Positions 42,770 through 51,052 of a stretch of 51,104 nucleotides of DNA are shown in pieces. Source of the stretch: Fimisoma sp964619315 (lineage in GTDB: Bacteria; Bacillota; Clostridia; Peptostreptococcales; Anaerovoracaceae); NCBI GenBank assembly GCA_964619315.1, contig CAZUEH010000009.1, positions 1 to 51,104 on the forward strand. Direction: 5' to 3'. Both the position numbers and the translations under genes were made by a program. How positions within the stretch are numbered: the stretch's first letter is position 1; each line of letters begins with the position of its first letter. The notes beneath the pieces were generated by a model. That model made no database searches and was not told where the DNA came from. It saw only the letters and a program-made list of their open reading frames with translations.

Positions 42770-43012
42770 TTATTTCAAAACTCCGGCTTTCTTAAATAAA
42801 GCTTTCACTGTATCTGTAGGCTGCGCTCCAGTGCTTAACCATTTCTGAGCGATTTCCTCGTTTATTTTAATTTCTTTTGGTTCCTTCATTGGATCATAGT
42901 AACCAATTTCTTCAATGAATTTGCCATCTCTAGGTGCTCTTACGTCTGCTACTACTATTCTGTAAAAAGGCTTCTTATGAGCTCCCATTCTCTTTAATCT
43001 AATCTTTACCAT
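42770..43012 (-). CDS. rpsP: Ribosomal protein S16
   Basis: An 80-residue S16 starting MVKIRLKRMGAHKKPFYRIVVADVRAPRDG, the family signature. It has GGAGG upstream and follows ffh by 14 bp. Confidence 0.98.
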   Translation of the reverse strand: MVKIRLKRMGAHKKPFYRIVVADVRAPRDGKFIEEIGYYDPMKEPKEIKINEEIAQKWLSTGAQPTDTVKALFKKAGVLK

Positions 43013-43026
43013 TTTGTGTTTCCTCC

Positions 43027-44367
43027 TTAAAATAATCCTCTTAAATTTTTATTTTTCTTCATGAAGCCAGGATTGTTAAACTGCTTCATCAGCTTTTTTG
43101 TATCCTCATACTTCTTGATCAAGCCATTGATTTTGCTAACAGGCTGTCCTGATCCGGCAGCGATTCTTCTTCTTCTGCTGGCGTTGAGTACCTTAGGGTC
43201 TCTTCGCTCTTCCAGCGTCATTGAATAGATTATGGCTTCCATCTGTTGCAGCTCTTTTTCGCCTTTTTCGATTTCGCCTTCGCTTACCTTTTTGTTTCCG
43301 AGACCGGGCATCATTTCTAGCATTTTGCCAAGCCCGCCCATCTTCTGCATTTGACCCATCTGTTCCAGATAATCCTCAAGAGTGAATTCATTCTTGCGAA
43401 GTTTCTTTTCCAGTTTGGTTGCCTGCTCATCATCATAGCTTTCTTGAGCTTTTTCTATTAATGAAAGCATGTCTCCCATTCCTAGGATTCTGCTTGCCAT
43501 TCTATCTGGGTGGAAAGGTTCGAGGGCATCAAGTTTTTCGCCCATACCCACAAACTTAACCGGTTTGCCAGTAACTTTCTTTGCAGAAAGTGCAGCACCG
43601 CCTCGTGAGTCACCATCCATCTTTGTCATTATGATACCGTCTATGCCCATCTTCTGGTCGAAACCTTCGGCCGCATTAACTGCATCTTGACCTGTCAGCG
43701 CATCTACCACCAACAAAATTTCATGTGGCTTAACTGCCTTTTTAACTCTTGCCAACTCTTCCATCAATTCTTCATCGATTTGAAGTCTACCTGCCGTATC
43801 CACAATGAGAACATCAAATCCTTTTTTCTCTGCTTCGGCACGAGCTTTTAAGGCAATATCCTCTGCCTTTTTATTATCTCTATCTACATACACTGGTACG
43901 TCGACGGATTTTCCTACAATTTCCAACTGATCAATAGCAGCTGGCCTATATATGTCACAGGCGCAAAGCATTGGCTTCTTACCGTTTTTCTTCAAATAAC
44001 TTGCTAGTTTACCGCAAGTCGTAGTCTTACCTGTACCTTGCAATCCTACCATCAAAAGTACTGTGAACCCGCTAGGTGAAAAGGTCAATTTGCTACCCGT
44101 ACCACCCATCAAGTCAGTAAGTTGATCGTTTACAATCTTTATAACTTGCTGGCCTGGTGTAAGACTCTTAAGAACCTCTTGGCCTAAGCATTTTTCTTTG
44201 ACCTCTGCCACAAAGTCCTTTACAATCTTAAAGTTTACATCGGCTTCCAAAAGTGCCAACTTAACCTCACGCATCGCTTGGTCAATGTCTGCCTCTGTCA
44301 ATACGCCTTTGCCTTTTAGCTTTTTAAAGGTACTTTGAAGTTTTTCAGATAATGATTCAAACGCCAT
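43027..44367 (-). CDS. ffh: Signal recognition particle protein Ffh
   Basis: A 446-residue SRP54 GTPase with an N domain, then G-domain motifs GLQGTGKTTTCGKLA (P-loop), DTAGRLQIDEEL and TKMDGDSRGGAAL. A methionine-rich M domain closes it (MGQMQKMGGLGKMLEMMPG). It delivers ribosome-nascent chains to the membrane together with FtsY. Only 9 bp after ylxM. Confidence 0.98.
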   Translation of the reverse strand: MAFESLSEKLQSTFKKLKGKGVLTEADIDQAMREVKLALLEADVNFKIVKDFVAEVKEKCLGQEVLKSLTPGQQVIKIVNDQLTDLMGGTGSKLTFSPSGFTVLLMVGLQGTGKTTTCGKLASYLKKNGKKPMLCACDIYRPAAIDQLEIVGKSVDVPVYVDRDNKKAEDIALKARAEAEKKGFDVLIVDTAGRLQIDEELMEELARVKKAVKPHEILLVVDALTGQDAVNAAEGFDQKMGIDGIIMTKMDGDSRGGAALSAKKVTGKPVKFVGMGEKLDALEPFHPDRMASRILGMGDMLSLIEKAQESYDDEQATKLEKKLRKNEFTLEDYLEQMGQMQKMGGLGKMLEMMPGLGNKKVSEGEIEKGEKELQQMEAIIYSMTLEERRDPKVLNASRRRRIAAGSGQPVSKINGLIKKYEDTKKLMKQFNNPGFMKKNKNLRGLF

Positions 44368-44376
44368 ATTTTCTCC

Positions 44377-44730
44377 TTAGTCTTCAAGGCTTTTAATAAC
44401 TGTTCTAATTTTTTTTAGATGAGCTGCCGCTCGTTTGTCAGAAGAAATAGCCTCAAGGCTTTCAATCTCTGTTTCGATTTTGGTGAGGGCATCTTCTGTT
44501 TTGACTAATTTATCTATAAGTTTTAATTTGCTTTCGTAATCTTCCAGTGCCTGCTCGGCTTTTTTCAAAGCGTCATGCACTGCCTGTCTCGATACACCAA
44601 ACTCTTCCGCTATTTCGGAAAGGGACAAATTCTCTTCATGATAAAGTCCCATAACCTTGCGTTGCTTCTCTGTGAGCAGCGCCCCATAAAAGTCATATAA
44701 CAGACTGGCTTTTGTAATTTCGTCAACCAT
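44377..44730 (-). CDS. ylxM: YlxM family SRP-associated DNA-binding protein
   Basis: A 117-residue helix-turn-helix protein: LTEKQRKVMGLYHEENLSLSEIAEEFGVSRQAVHDALKKAE is a sigma-4-like HTH. YlxM stimulates Ffh GTPase activity in some Firmicutes. It starts the ylxM-ffh-rpsP-khpA-rimM-trmD run. It has a strong promoter and a leader with alternative hairpins. Confidence 0.94.
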   Translation of the reverse strand: MVDEITKASLLYDFYGALLTEKQRKVMGLYHEENLSLSEIAEEFGVSRQAVHDALKKAEQALEDYESKLKLIDKLVKTEDALTKIETEIESLEAISSDKRAAAHLKKIRTVIKSLED

Positions 44731-44744
44731 GATTATCTTCCTCT

Positions 44745-44778
44745 GGGCATTAAGGTGCGTAGCATCTTAATGCTACGA
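44745..44778 (-). promoter_or_regulatory. Alternative hairpins in the ylxM leader
   Basis: On the minus strand CGTAGCAT/ATGCTACG forms a perfect 8-bp hairpin with a TAAG loop. GCATTAAG, taken from its left arm and loop, can instead pair with CTTAATGC just downstream. The two are mutually exclusive and end next to the ribosome site of ylxM. They could act as a switch or be a chance outcome. Confidence 0.4.
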
Positions 44779-44840
44779 GCTTTTAGTTGTTAGTGCCAAA
44801 CTTTGTCCATCTGTTAAGCAGATTGCCTTGACACCTGATT

Positions 44841-44870
44841 AGTTTACCACTTGCAGCAGGGGGGTGTCAA
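44841..44870 (-). promoter_or_regulatory. Promoter of the ylxM-ffh operon
   Basis: On the minus strand a perfect TTGACA (44865-44870) and TAAACT (44841-44846) are 18 bp apart, about 110 bp upstream of ylxM. Confidence 0.7.
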
Positions 44871-44968
44871 GGCTTTTTGCTTGAAATGTTGCGTTTTGAG
44901 GCGAAAAATATCACATTTCTTGTCCAAAACGCTTTCAGCTTTGTAGATGGGATTAGATAAGTGGATAC

Positions 44969-45056
44969 ATGTATACTCGTTTGGACGAAAACAAGGGTTT
45001 TGAGTGGCTACCTGTATACTCGTTTGGGTTAAAAAAAGCAATACGAGTATACGCTC
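44969..45056. repeat. Three copies of a GTATACTCGT motif in the gap between ylxM and the flavoprotein gene
   Basis: The 394-base gene-free region 44731-45124 contains two direct copies of the segment GTGG-TAC-TGTATACTCGTTTGG around 44960-45035 and one inverted core (ACGAGTATAC) near 45043-45055. The second direct copy and the inverted copy can form a 10-bp hairpin with a 19-base loop. The rest of the gap holds the ylxM promoter and leader and the terminator of the flavoprotein gene. Confidence 0.5.
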
Positions 45057-45088
45057 TTCTATAGCTTATCATTGTGATATAAAAAGAA

Positions 45089-45118
45089 GAGTAGGAATTT
45101 TCTCAAAATCCCCTACTC
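45089..45118 (-). terminator. Terminator of the flavoprotein gene
   Basis: GAGTAGG (45089-45095) pairs with CCTACTC (45112-45118), with an inner ATTTT/AAAAT stem. On the minus strand it is followed by TTCTTTTTATA. It lies just past the stop at 45125. Confidence 0.85.
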
Positions 45119-45124
45119 CACATT

Positions 45125-46669
45125 TTATTCTATATTATCCGCTGCCGCTCTGGCCGATGAATAAGCAAACTGTAAATTATATCCGCCTGTGTCTCCATCA
45201 ATGTCTACCGCTTCACCTATAAAGTATAATCCCTTGAATGTCGCCGATTCCATTTTGGGGAATTTTATTTGGCTCAAGGCAACTCCGCCTCTTGTAACCA
45301 TTGCTTCCTTAAATCCGCTCAAAGAAGATATCTTCAAGGGTGCTTCTGTCAATGCAACGGCTAGAGCCTTCATCTCTGCTCCTGTCAAGTGGGACACTTT
45401 GCGTTGGCCAATGTTTAAATCATCAACTATCTTCTGAACAAATCGCTTTGGCAAATTGAAATTTTCGCCAACGTATGTCTGGGGCGATTTGCCATTGCCC
45501 GGGAACTCCGCCTTGAACCGGGCAATGGCCTCCGGCCCGGTCGTCGGACTAATGTAGTTGATTTGCAAAATGCTGCCGACCTCCATATACCTGGAGTTGT
45601 TCAAAATCACCGGGCCGGAGAGTTTTTGCCCAGCAAAAAGCAAATCGCCCTGACAATTATAGACCTCTTTGCCAGTGGTTATTTTAAGGCTCACTTCTTT
45701 GAACCCTATTCCCGTTAACTGTTCGTATGGATATTTTTCTGCTTTTACCGAAGTAAGCGCCGGTGATGGCTTTGCTATTTCAACGTTTAAGTCTCGCCTT
45801 AAAATTTCAAACATTTGGCCGTCTGACCCCGTTGTGGGATATGAACAGCCGCCTGTTGCTATCACCAAATTGTCGCAACTGAATCTGTCGTCTTGGGTTT
45901 TGACTGTGAAGCGCAAGTTGGTCTTTCGACAAATTTCGACATTCGGCAAGTCATCAGCGCCCTGCCCCTTTTCTTCGTTTCGACAAATTTCGACATTCGG
46001 CGAATTGTTCGCTCCGAGGCGGATTTCGGCATTCGCAGACACAGTGCCTCTAACCACNNNNNNNNNNNNNNNNNNNNNNNNNNNNNNNNNNNNNNNNNNN
46101 NNNNNNNNNNNNNNNNNNNNNNNNNNNNNNNNNNNNNNNNNNNNNNNNNNNNNNNNNTATGCGCTGGCATTCGCTGCGTTAGAGGTTTCGCTTGCATTTG
46201 CTTTTGACAAGTCGCCCCTTTCCTGGCTCGCAATTATTTCTACTACTTTAGCATTGTACTTTGTTTCAACGCCTTTGCGAGATATTTCTGCAAGGAGAGC
46301 GTCTAAGATGTCACGACCTCTCATGGAGGCAGGGAATATCTTGCCGTCTTCTCGCTCGACTAAATGAATGGAGAGGCTTTCAAAGAAGCGGTGTAATTCT
46401 AGATTATTGTGTTTTTGCAGTACGCCGCGTATCTTTTTGCCATTTTTGCCGTAGTGGGACACGAAGTCTTTTATGGAGCCGCCGTGGGTAACGTTGCATT
46501 GCCCGCCCCCAGCCATCAAGAGCTTTGTTCCTGGCTTGTTTGTTCTTTCCAGTATAAGTGCGGGCATTGCAGCCTTACTTAAACTGCAGGCGCAGTAGAG
46601 CCCTGAAGCCCCTGCGCCTATTATTATAGTTTTATATTGTTTTGTGTTTTGGCCTTTACTACTTTTCAT
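45125..46669 (-). CDS. BaiN/HI0933-type NAD(P)/FAD flavoprotein with in-frame repeat insertion; interrupted by gap
   Basis: A flavoprotein of the HI0933/BaiN/YhiN family, starting MKSSKGQNTKQYKTIIIGAGASGLYCACSLSKA. GAGASG is the FAD loop, GGGQCNVTHGG is the second hallmark, and FIGEAVDIDGDTGGYNLQFAYSSARAA closes it. The enzyme presumably reduces or oxidises a small molecule; BaiN was proposed in bile-acid metabolism, a claim not tested here. It is about 100 residues longer than usual. The excess is low-complexity repeats (PNVEICR twice, NAS/NAA runs) around the 100-N gap at 46058-46157, so the true length there is unknown and the frame across it is unverified. Confidence 0.8.
   Translation of the reverse strand: MKSSKGQNTKQYKTIIIGAGASGLYCACSLSKAAMPALILERTNKPGTKLLMAGGGQCNVTHGGSIKDFVSHYGKNGKKIRGVLQKHNNLELHRFFESLSIHLVEREDGKIFPASMRGRDILDALLAEISRKGVETKYNAKVVEIIASQERGDLSKANASETSNAANASAXXXXXXXXXXXXXXXXXXXXXXXXXXXXXXXXXXVVRGTVSANAEIRLGANNSPNVEICRNEEKGQGADDLPNVEICRKTNLRFTVKTQDDRFSCDNLVIATGGCSYPTTGSDGQMFEILRRDLNVEIAKPSPALTSVKAEKYPYEQLTGIGFKEVSLKITTGKEVYNCQGDLLFAGQKLSGPVILNNSRYMEVGSILQINYISPTTGPEAIARFKAEFPGNGKSPQTYVGENFNLPKRFVQKIVDDLNIGQRKVSHLTGAEMKALAVALTEAPLKISSLSGFKEAMVTRGGVALSQIKFPKMESATFKGLYFIGEAVDIDGDTGGYNLQFAYSSARAAADNIE
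45924..46040. repeat. Direct repeats inside the flavoprotein gene
   Basis: A 24-nt unit starting TTTCGACAAATTTCG occurs identically at 45924-45947 and 45978-46001 (spacing 54 nt, 18 codons). A diverged copy of its second half is at about 46023 (36 nt, 12 codons further). Spacings are multiples of three, so the gene's frame is kept. The assembly gap begins 17 bases after the last copy. Confidence 0.8.
46058..46157. other. Assembly gap of 100 N
   Basis: A run of exactly 100 undetermined bases, a typical placeholder for a gap of unknown size. The repeats on its left flank are the likely cause. Confidence 0.98.
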
Positions 46670-46670
46670 G

Positions 46671-48560
46671 CTACTTTACTCCTACAGTTTGTCCGTAGCC
46701 ACTTTTAACCAGACAGTCAATTGTGTATTCGTCTATTTCCGTTATGTAGACAGTCAAGGCATATTCCCTTGCTTCCGCATTGGACTCCTTTTTCTTGGAA
46801 GAACCTGCCTTTTCAATTTTAAATATAATGTCAATATACGCTAGCTCGTCATACGGGGTTAGGCTTCTGTTGTTTTCCTTGTAGCCCCACTTGTTCATGT
46901 CCTCATCCCACGCTGTAAGAATTTTCTTTATCATGGCTGGGTTTTCGATTACAGCCATGCTTCCACTGTTCAAAGCGTATTGGTTTTCAGTGTCATAATG
47001 CTCGTCATAATATTCTTCGTAGCTATCGTTGACACCTGCGATTTCAATGTGGCTTATTTTTTCCAAATCTATGCATGAAGTGATTTTTCTATTTTCCTTG
47101 TATTCTTCACAAGTAAGTAGGTCCTCAATTAGCTGAATCACTTGATCGTCTAAAATTATCTCATAACTTCTGTTTATATGTTGCCCATTCTTAAGATTAT
47201 ATCTTAGATTTATGAATTCGCTTCCGACATAAGCTTCTGAACCAAACACATCATAAAGAGCTACATCACTATAGGTTGAATCTTGATAAATATCCGTATA
47301 TATCTTATTCTCAAGAATATAATTGTGGAGTTTTAGAGCGAGCTCTATTGATTCAGGTGATGAAAGCACTGGATTGATATCTCCAAACTCTTCTGGAATA
47401 CTGCCGCTAAAACCTAATGAAGTTTCCTCATAACCGGAGACGATATTAGTAATTTCGACAGACTCTATTTCGTTAGCTACTGGCACTCTGCTTGTCATGC
47501 CTGTAATGTCGAACACCACGACTGCTACAAACACCGTCGCCATTGCAAAGTATATCAAAAGTGAGCGAATTAGCTTCTTGTTTACTATCTTTATGCTTCT
47601 GTTCATTATAATTTTGACTATAGCAAAAGCGAATAGTGTTCCAACTATCATGGCCAATACTGTCAGAACTATTGAGCTGCTAAAGGCCCATGTGAGAAGT
47701 CCAAATATGCTCATACCCACAAATGCGAACAGGTAAGTGCAGACTTCCTCAAAAGTTTCGGAAAGCATTGAGTTTCCAATAAGTTCTAATTTTCTCGTTT
47801 TATATATTAGTCTGGCTAGCGCAGACGCGATTATTCCAATTAACAAATAAAGGACGCAAGCTTTTGATTTAATGCCCTCATAATAAAACATCATAGCCAA
47901 TATTGGATTTGAATTTACTGCAAGTAATACCCATTGCGGCATTTCATAATATCCTACAATAAAAGTTTGGCCATAAGTATTTATAATCACTAAAATGATA
48001 GGGATTACCAGTAGCATTGCCCCAGTCATCAAAAAGTTCATGGTGGAATTGCCGGTCAATGAGCCAATAAGGACTGTTATTCCGTAGAAGAAAGTTATTA
48101 CAACAAAGGATACCAGCATCCAATTTGCGACGGCGCCAAAGCCTACTGTCTCCACTTTTGGTATTACTAGGGCGTAAAGCACAGTCATAAGCAAAATCGG
48201 TATGACGCAAAGTGCCAAGCCGCTGATATAGTAGGAATTGAATATTCTATTTTTTGAAAGTGGCTGCACGTGAAGCATCAATGCTTTTGAGCTTTTGTGC
48301 AAAAATCCCATCATTATTATTGCTGTGCCTATAGGAACCACGCACATTAGCAACATATATACAAGTCTAAGATTTTTCAGGGATGTCCAAACATGCTCTT
48401 GTAATGGCATGGTTTCAGACAAATTAGAGAGTATCGGGAATATACCGACAAAAAAATACAATACGAAGGATAATGCCGGTATATACCAATACATCTTAAA
48501 GCACTCTTTTATAAGGGGCTTGCAAAATGAAAAATAATTTCTATTCTCCAATTTCTTCAC
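46671..48560 (-). CDS. ABC transporter permease with C-terminal extracytoplasmic domain
   Basis: A 629-residue membrane protein with about 12 TM segments in the first 360 residues, opening MKKLENRNYFSFCKPLIKECFKMYWYIPALSFVLYFF. A hydrophilic domain of about 260 residues follows (from about 365), probably outside the cell. The form resembles the YtrC/YtrD-like permeases next to YtrA-type regulators, some of which carry such a tail. The substrate is unknown; related systems respond to cell-wall-active antibiotics. Its start overlaps the ATPase gene by 20 bp. Confidence 0.85.
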   Translation of the reverse strand: MKKLENRNYFSFCKPLIKECFKMYWYIPALSFVLYFFVGIFPILSNLSETMPLQEHVWTSLKNLRLVYMLLMCVVPIGTAIIMMGFLHKSSKALMLHVQPLSKNRIFNSYYISGLALCVIPILLMTVLYALVIPKVETVGFGAVANWMLVSFVVITFFYGITVLIGSLTGNSTMNFLMTGAMLLVIPIILVIINTYGQTFIVGYYEMPQWVLLAVNSNPILAMMFYYEGIKSKACVLYLLIGIIASALARLIYKTRKLELIGNSMLSETFEEVCTYLFAFVGMSIFGLLTWAFSSSIVLTVLAMIVGTLFAFAIVKIIMNRSIKIVNKKLIRSLLIYFAMATVFVAVVVFDITGMTSRVPVANEIESVEITNIVSGYEETSLGFSGSIPEEFGDINPVLSSPESIELALKLHNYILENKIYTDIYQDSTYSDVALYDVFGSEAYVGSEFINLRYNLKNGQHINRSYEIILDDQVIQLIEDLLTCEEYKENRKITSCIDLEKISHIEIAGVNDSYEEYYDEHYDTENQYALNSGSMAVIENPAMIKKILTAWDEDMNKWGYKENNRSLTPYDELAYIDIIFKIEKAGSSKKKESNAEAREYALTVYITEIDEYTIDCLVKSGYGQTVGVK

Positions 48561-49245
48561 CTCCTAGCTTTTCAATGAATATTTGTTCTATAGAAGTTGG
48601 CATCAAGTCTAAGAGGCAACCTTCGAAAATCATCTTCCCCTTAGCTATAATACCAATGTAGTCGCAGGCATCTTCCATTTCTCTAGCATTATGAGATGAG
48701 ATTAACACAGTCATTTGACGTTCTGCAACATCCCCCATTATGTAATGCCATAGCTTTCTGCGTGCGATAGGATCGAGTCCATCTATTGGTTCGTCTAAAA
48801 TCAGATAGTCGGGAGTTGCAGCCATAGCCAAGCAAAATGCAGCTTGCTTTATCATTCCCTTAGAAAACTTTCTCAAATTCTTCGTGATATCTATTCCAAA
48901 ATCTTTTATCATCGCTTCAAAAGTTTCTTCGTTCCAATTCTTATATATATTTTTATAATACCCCATCATGTTTTTTAGGCTGTATCCCCTAAAGAAGAAG
49001 ACTTCATCGGGTATGATAAGCACTCTTGCCTTAAGTTCTTCGTTGTCAACTATTGGCTGGTTATCAATGGTGATTGTGCCTTGGTCTTGAGTAATAAACC
49101 CGGCCAAGTGTTTTATCACCGTGGTTTTTCCCGCTCCGTTAAGACCCATAAGACCATAAACAGAACCCTTTGGCACCGACAAGCTAAAGTTGTCCAGTAC
49201 CTTTGTACCGTCGTATGCTTTGCAAAGATTTTCTATCTTGATCAC
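48541..49245 (-). CDS. ABC transporter ATP-binding protein (YtrB-like)
   Basis: A 234-residue ATPase. Walker A is GLNGAGKTT (positions 35-43), Walker B LILDEPIDGLDP. The signature is KFSKGMIKQ rather than LSGGQ, as in the YtrB/BcrA-like exporters. H-loop SSHNAREMEDAC follows. It pairs with the permease downstream and its start overlaps the GntR stop by four bases (ATGA). Confidence 0.93.
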   Translation of the reverse strand: MIKIENLCKAYDGTKVLDNFSLSVPKGSVYGLMGLNGAGKTTVIKHLAGFITQDQGTITIDNQPIVDNEELKARVLIIPDEVFFFRGYSLKNMMGYYKNIYKNWNEETFEAMIKDFGIDITKNLRKFSKGMIKQAAFCLAMAATPDYLILDEPIDGLDPIARRKLWHYIMGDVAERQMTVLISSHNAREMEDACDYIGIIAKGKMIFEGCLLDLMPTSIEQIFIEKLGGEEIGE

Positions 49246-49625
49246 AGATCTTTCTCCCTTTCCTTAATGGTTTCAACAGCAATTTTATAAGCTTCCTCAA
49301 AACTAAGTCCCAAAAACAGCAAATCTCTGAAGGCCTCACTTATGGCCTCCTTTGCTTTTTTCAAATCATCGTCATCAGGAAAAATGTCTTTTTTGTCTGC
49401 AACAAAGGTCCCCACTCCTGAAGCAGTATACACATATCCTTGACGTTCAAGTTCCCTATAAGCTTTTTGGATAGTGTTTGGATTGACGCCTAACTTCTTA
49501 GAAAGTTCTCTAACCGACGGCATTTTTTCTCCACACTTAATCTTTTCCAGCATTATCAGTTCTTTGAACTTGTCGATAATCTGTTCATATATTGATTTGT
49601 CATTTCGCAAATCAAGCTGAAACAT
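49242..49625 (-). CDS. GntR/YtrA-family transcriptional repressor
   Basis: A 127-residue YtrA-type regulator. The winged helix spans residues 10-75, with KMPSVRELSKKLGVNPNTIQKAYRELERQGYVYTASGVGTFV; the short C-terminal tail is predicted helical. It likely represses its own operon, which includes the ABC exporter. The promoter has a palindrome in exactly the right place. AGGAGG precedes the ATG. Confidence 0.93.
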   Translation of the reverse strand: MFQLDLRNDKSIYEQIIDKFKELIMLEKIKCGEKMPSVRELSKKLGVNPNTIQKAYRELERQGYVYTASGVGTFVADKKDIFPDDDDLKKAKEAISEAFRDLLFLGLSFEEAYKIAVETIKEREKDL

Positions 49626-49649
49626 AGTTTATCCTCCCTTTTCCTCTTT

Positions 49650-49679
49650 AGTGTACCATACGCAGTAGTACACTGTCAA
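49650..49679 (-). promoter_or_regulatory. YtrA-operon promoter with overlapping operator
   Basis: On the minus strand TTGACA (49674-49679) and TACACT (49650-49655) are 18 bp apart. An inverted repeat AGTGTAC (49650-49656)/GTACACT (49668-49674) with an 11-bp centre covers the -10 box and reaches the -35 box, so a bound dimer would block the polymerase. Confidence 0.7.
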
Positions 49680-49730
49680 CATGTTCCACTGGTTTACTTT
49701 TGCCTGTACTTTTGCCTCTTTCCAACCTGC

Positions 49731-49758
49731 TTGTTTCGTGGTACAATTACTCTATAAA
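49731..49758 (+). promoter_or_regulatory. Candidate promoter of the sppA-like gene
   Basis: TTGTTT (49731-49736) and TATAAA (49753-49758) with a 16-bp spacer; an overlapping TGGTACAAT extended -10 is an alternative. Confidence 0.45.
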
Positions 49759-49789
49759 TTTCTACTAAGGGGAAAGGACGGTTTTCATT

Positions 49790-50872
49790 TTGGATCGATT
49801 TGATAAAGAAAATAAACAAGTACAATACTACTCGGGTGGACGATTTTCTGATGATAAATATTCTTCTTATGATGACTCGGAATATGGAGTTAGAAAGCGG
49901 ATTCCAACTTGGGGAAAAGCACTTATAATAATTGCCGCAATTATTTTAGGCATAATATTTCTTGGGGTCGGTTGCAGTCGCATCGTTGACAACGTGTTAG
50001 GCAATAAAGATTCCTCTGTGGTTTCGACAAATTTTGGTCATGATTACATCGGAGTTTTGTATGTTCAAGACACTATAGATGAATATGGTACGGGATTATA
50101 CAATCACAGATATTTGCTCAATGCCATAGATTCTATGATGCAAGACAATGACAACAAAGGTATGATTCTCTATGTAAATACTCCTGGTGGCAGCGTATAT
50201 GCTTCCGATGAGCTTTACCTGAAAATCAAAGAATATCAAGATCAAACAGGACGTCCTGTTTACTCTTCCATGCAATCCCAAGCCACTTCAGGAGGCTACT
50301 ACATCTCCGCTCCGTGCGACAAGATAATAGCTAACAGAAACTGCTGGACTGGCTCAATCGGCGTAACTATGGGTAACTTTATAGACCTAAGTGGGCTTCT
50401 TAGCAACTTGGGTATTAAAACAGAAACCATAACCTCTGGTGCGAACAAAGCTATGGGTAGTAACACTGATCCTATGTCTGCAGAGCAAAAAGCTATTTTT
50501 CAAGCTTTAGTAGATGAAGCTTATGAACAGTTTGTAAATATAGTGGCTGATGGTAGAGGCATGAGTGTTGATCAGGTAAAGGTCTTGGCTGATGGCAGAA
50601 TCTACTCTGCACAGCAGGCGGCGCAAAACGGTCTCGTTGACATGGTTGGTACATATGAAGAAGCAGTAAGTGATATGATTAGCACCTACAACTTCACCGG
50701 CGTATCTATAGAGCATTTCCAGCCAGAAGTGGCCTCCGATCTTTCGTGGCTGTTCGGCCTAAATTCTGGTAATAAGGACATCGGTTCCATTACTGATCCT
50801 GCAGCAATAGAGGCCTTGTTAGAACTTAACGGAACTTTTAGACTTAGCTACATCTCTGATGTAACAAAATAA
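49790..50872 (+). CDS. sppA: SppA-like signal peptide peptidase (S49)
   Basis: A 360-residue membrane peptidase with a TTG start at 49790, preceded by GGGGAAAGGA at a somewhat long distance. An N-terminal cytoplasmic segment of about 42 residues is followed by one TM segment (about 43-61) and the S49 domain. The Ser-Lys dyad is S167 (QATSGGYYI) and K220 (SGANKAMGS). It degrades leftover signal peptides in the membrane. Length and dyad match Bacillus SppA. Divergent from the ytrA-like operon. Confidence 0.92.
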   Translation: MDRFDKENKQVQYYSGGRFSDDKYSSYDDSEYGVRKRIPTWGKALIIIAAIILGIIFLGVGCSRIVDNVLGNKDSSVVSTNFGHDYIGVLYVQDTIDEYGTGLYNHRYLLNAIDSMMQDNDNKGMILYVNTPGGSVYASDELYLKIKEYQDQTGRPVYSSMQSQATSGGYYISAPCDKIIANRNCWTGSIGVTMGNFIDLSGLLSNLGIKTETITSGANKAMGSNTDPMSAEQKAIFQALVDEAYEQFVNIVADGRGMSVDQVKVLADGRIYSAQQAAQNGLVDMVGTYEEAVSDMISTYNFTGVSIEHFQPEVASDLSWLFGLNSGNKDIGSITDPAAIEALLELNGTFRLSYISDVTK

Positions 50873-50922
50873 ATGCTACAGCTACACTGTAGTATTGAAA
50901 ATTCAATAAAAGCTGACTTTTG

Positions 50923-50951
50923 ACTGGGGACAATTTGTCCCCAGTTTTTTC
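50923..50951 (+). terminator. Terminator of the sppA-like gene
   Basis: ACTGGGGACAA pairs perfectly with TTGTCCCCAGT (50923-50945) and is followed by six T. The remaining bases up to 51052 hold no gene I can see. Confidence 0.93.
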
Positions 50952-51052
50952 GAGTTTATTTATAATCATGTATACATGTTGCAATTCCAAGTTTATCGTT
51001 GCTAAACTATTTGAAATATTGTATCTTCTGCACAAACAACCCCTCTTAGCGG

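Noticed and set aside
44844..45041. 65-codon frame in the gap before ylxM
   Set aside because: No ribosome site, it overlaps the ylxM promoter, and the protein has no recognisable features.
45924..46001. CRISPR-like array
   Set aside because: Only two exact repeats with a coding frame running through them, no leader and no cas genes.
45669..46367. Long plus-strand open frame opposite the flavoprotein
   Set aside because: It runs through the assembly gap, has no ribosome site or family features, and is a shadow of a well-supported minus-strand gene.
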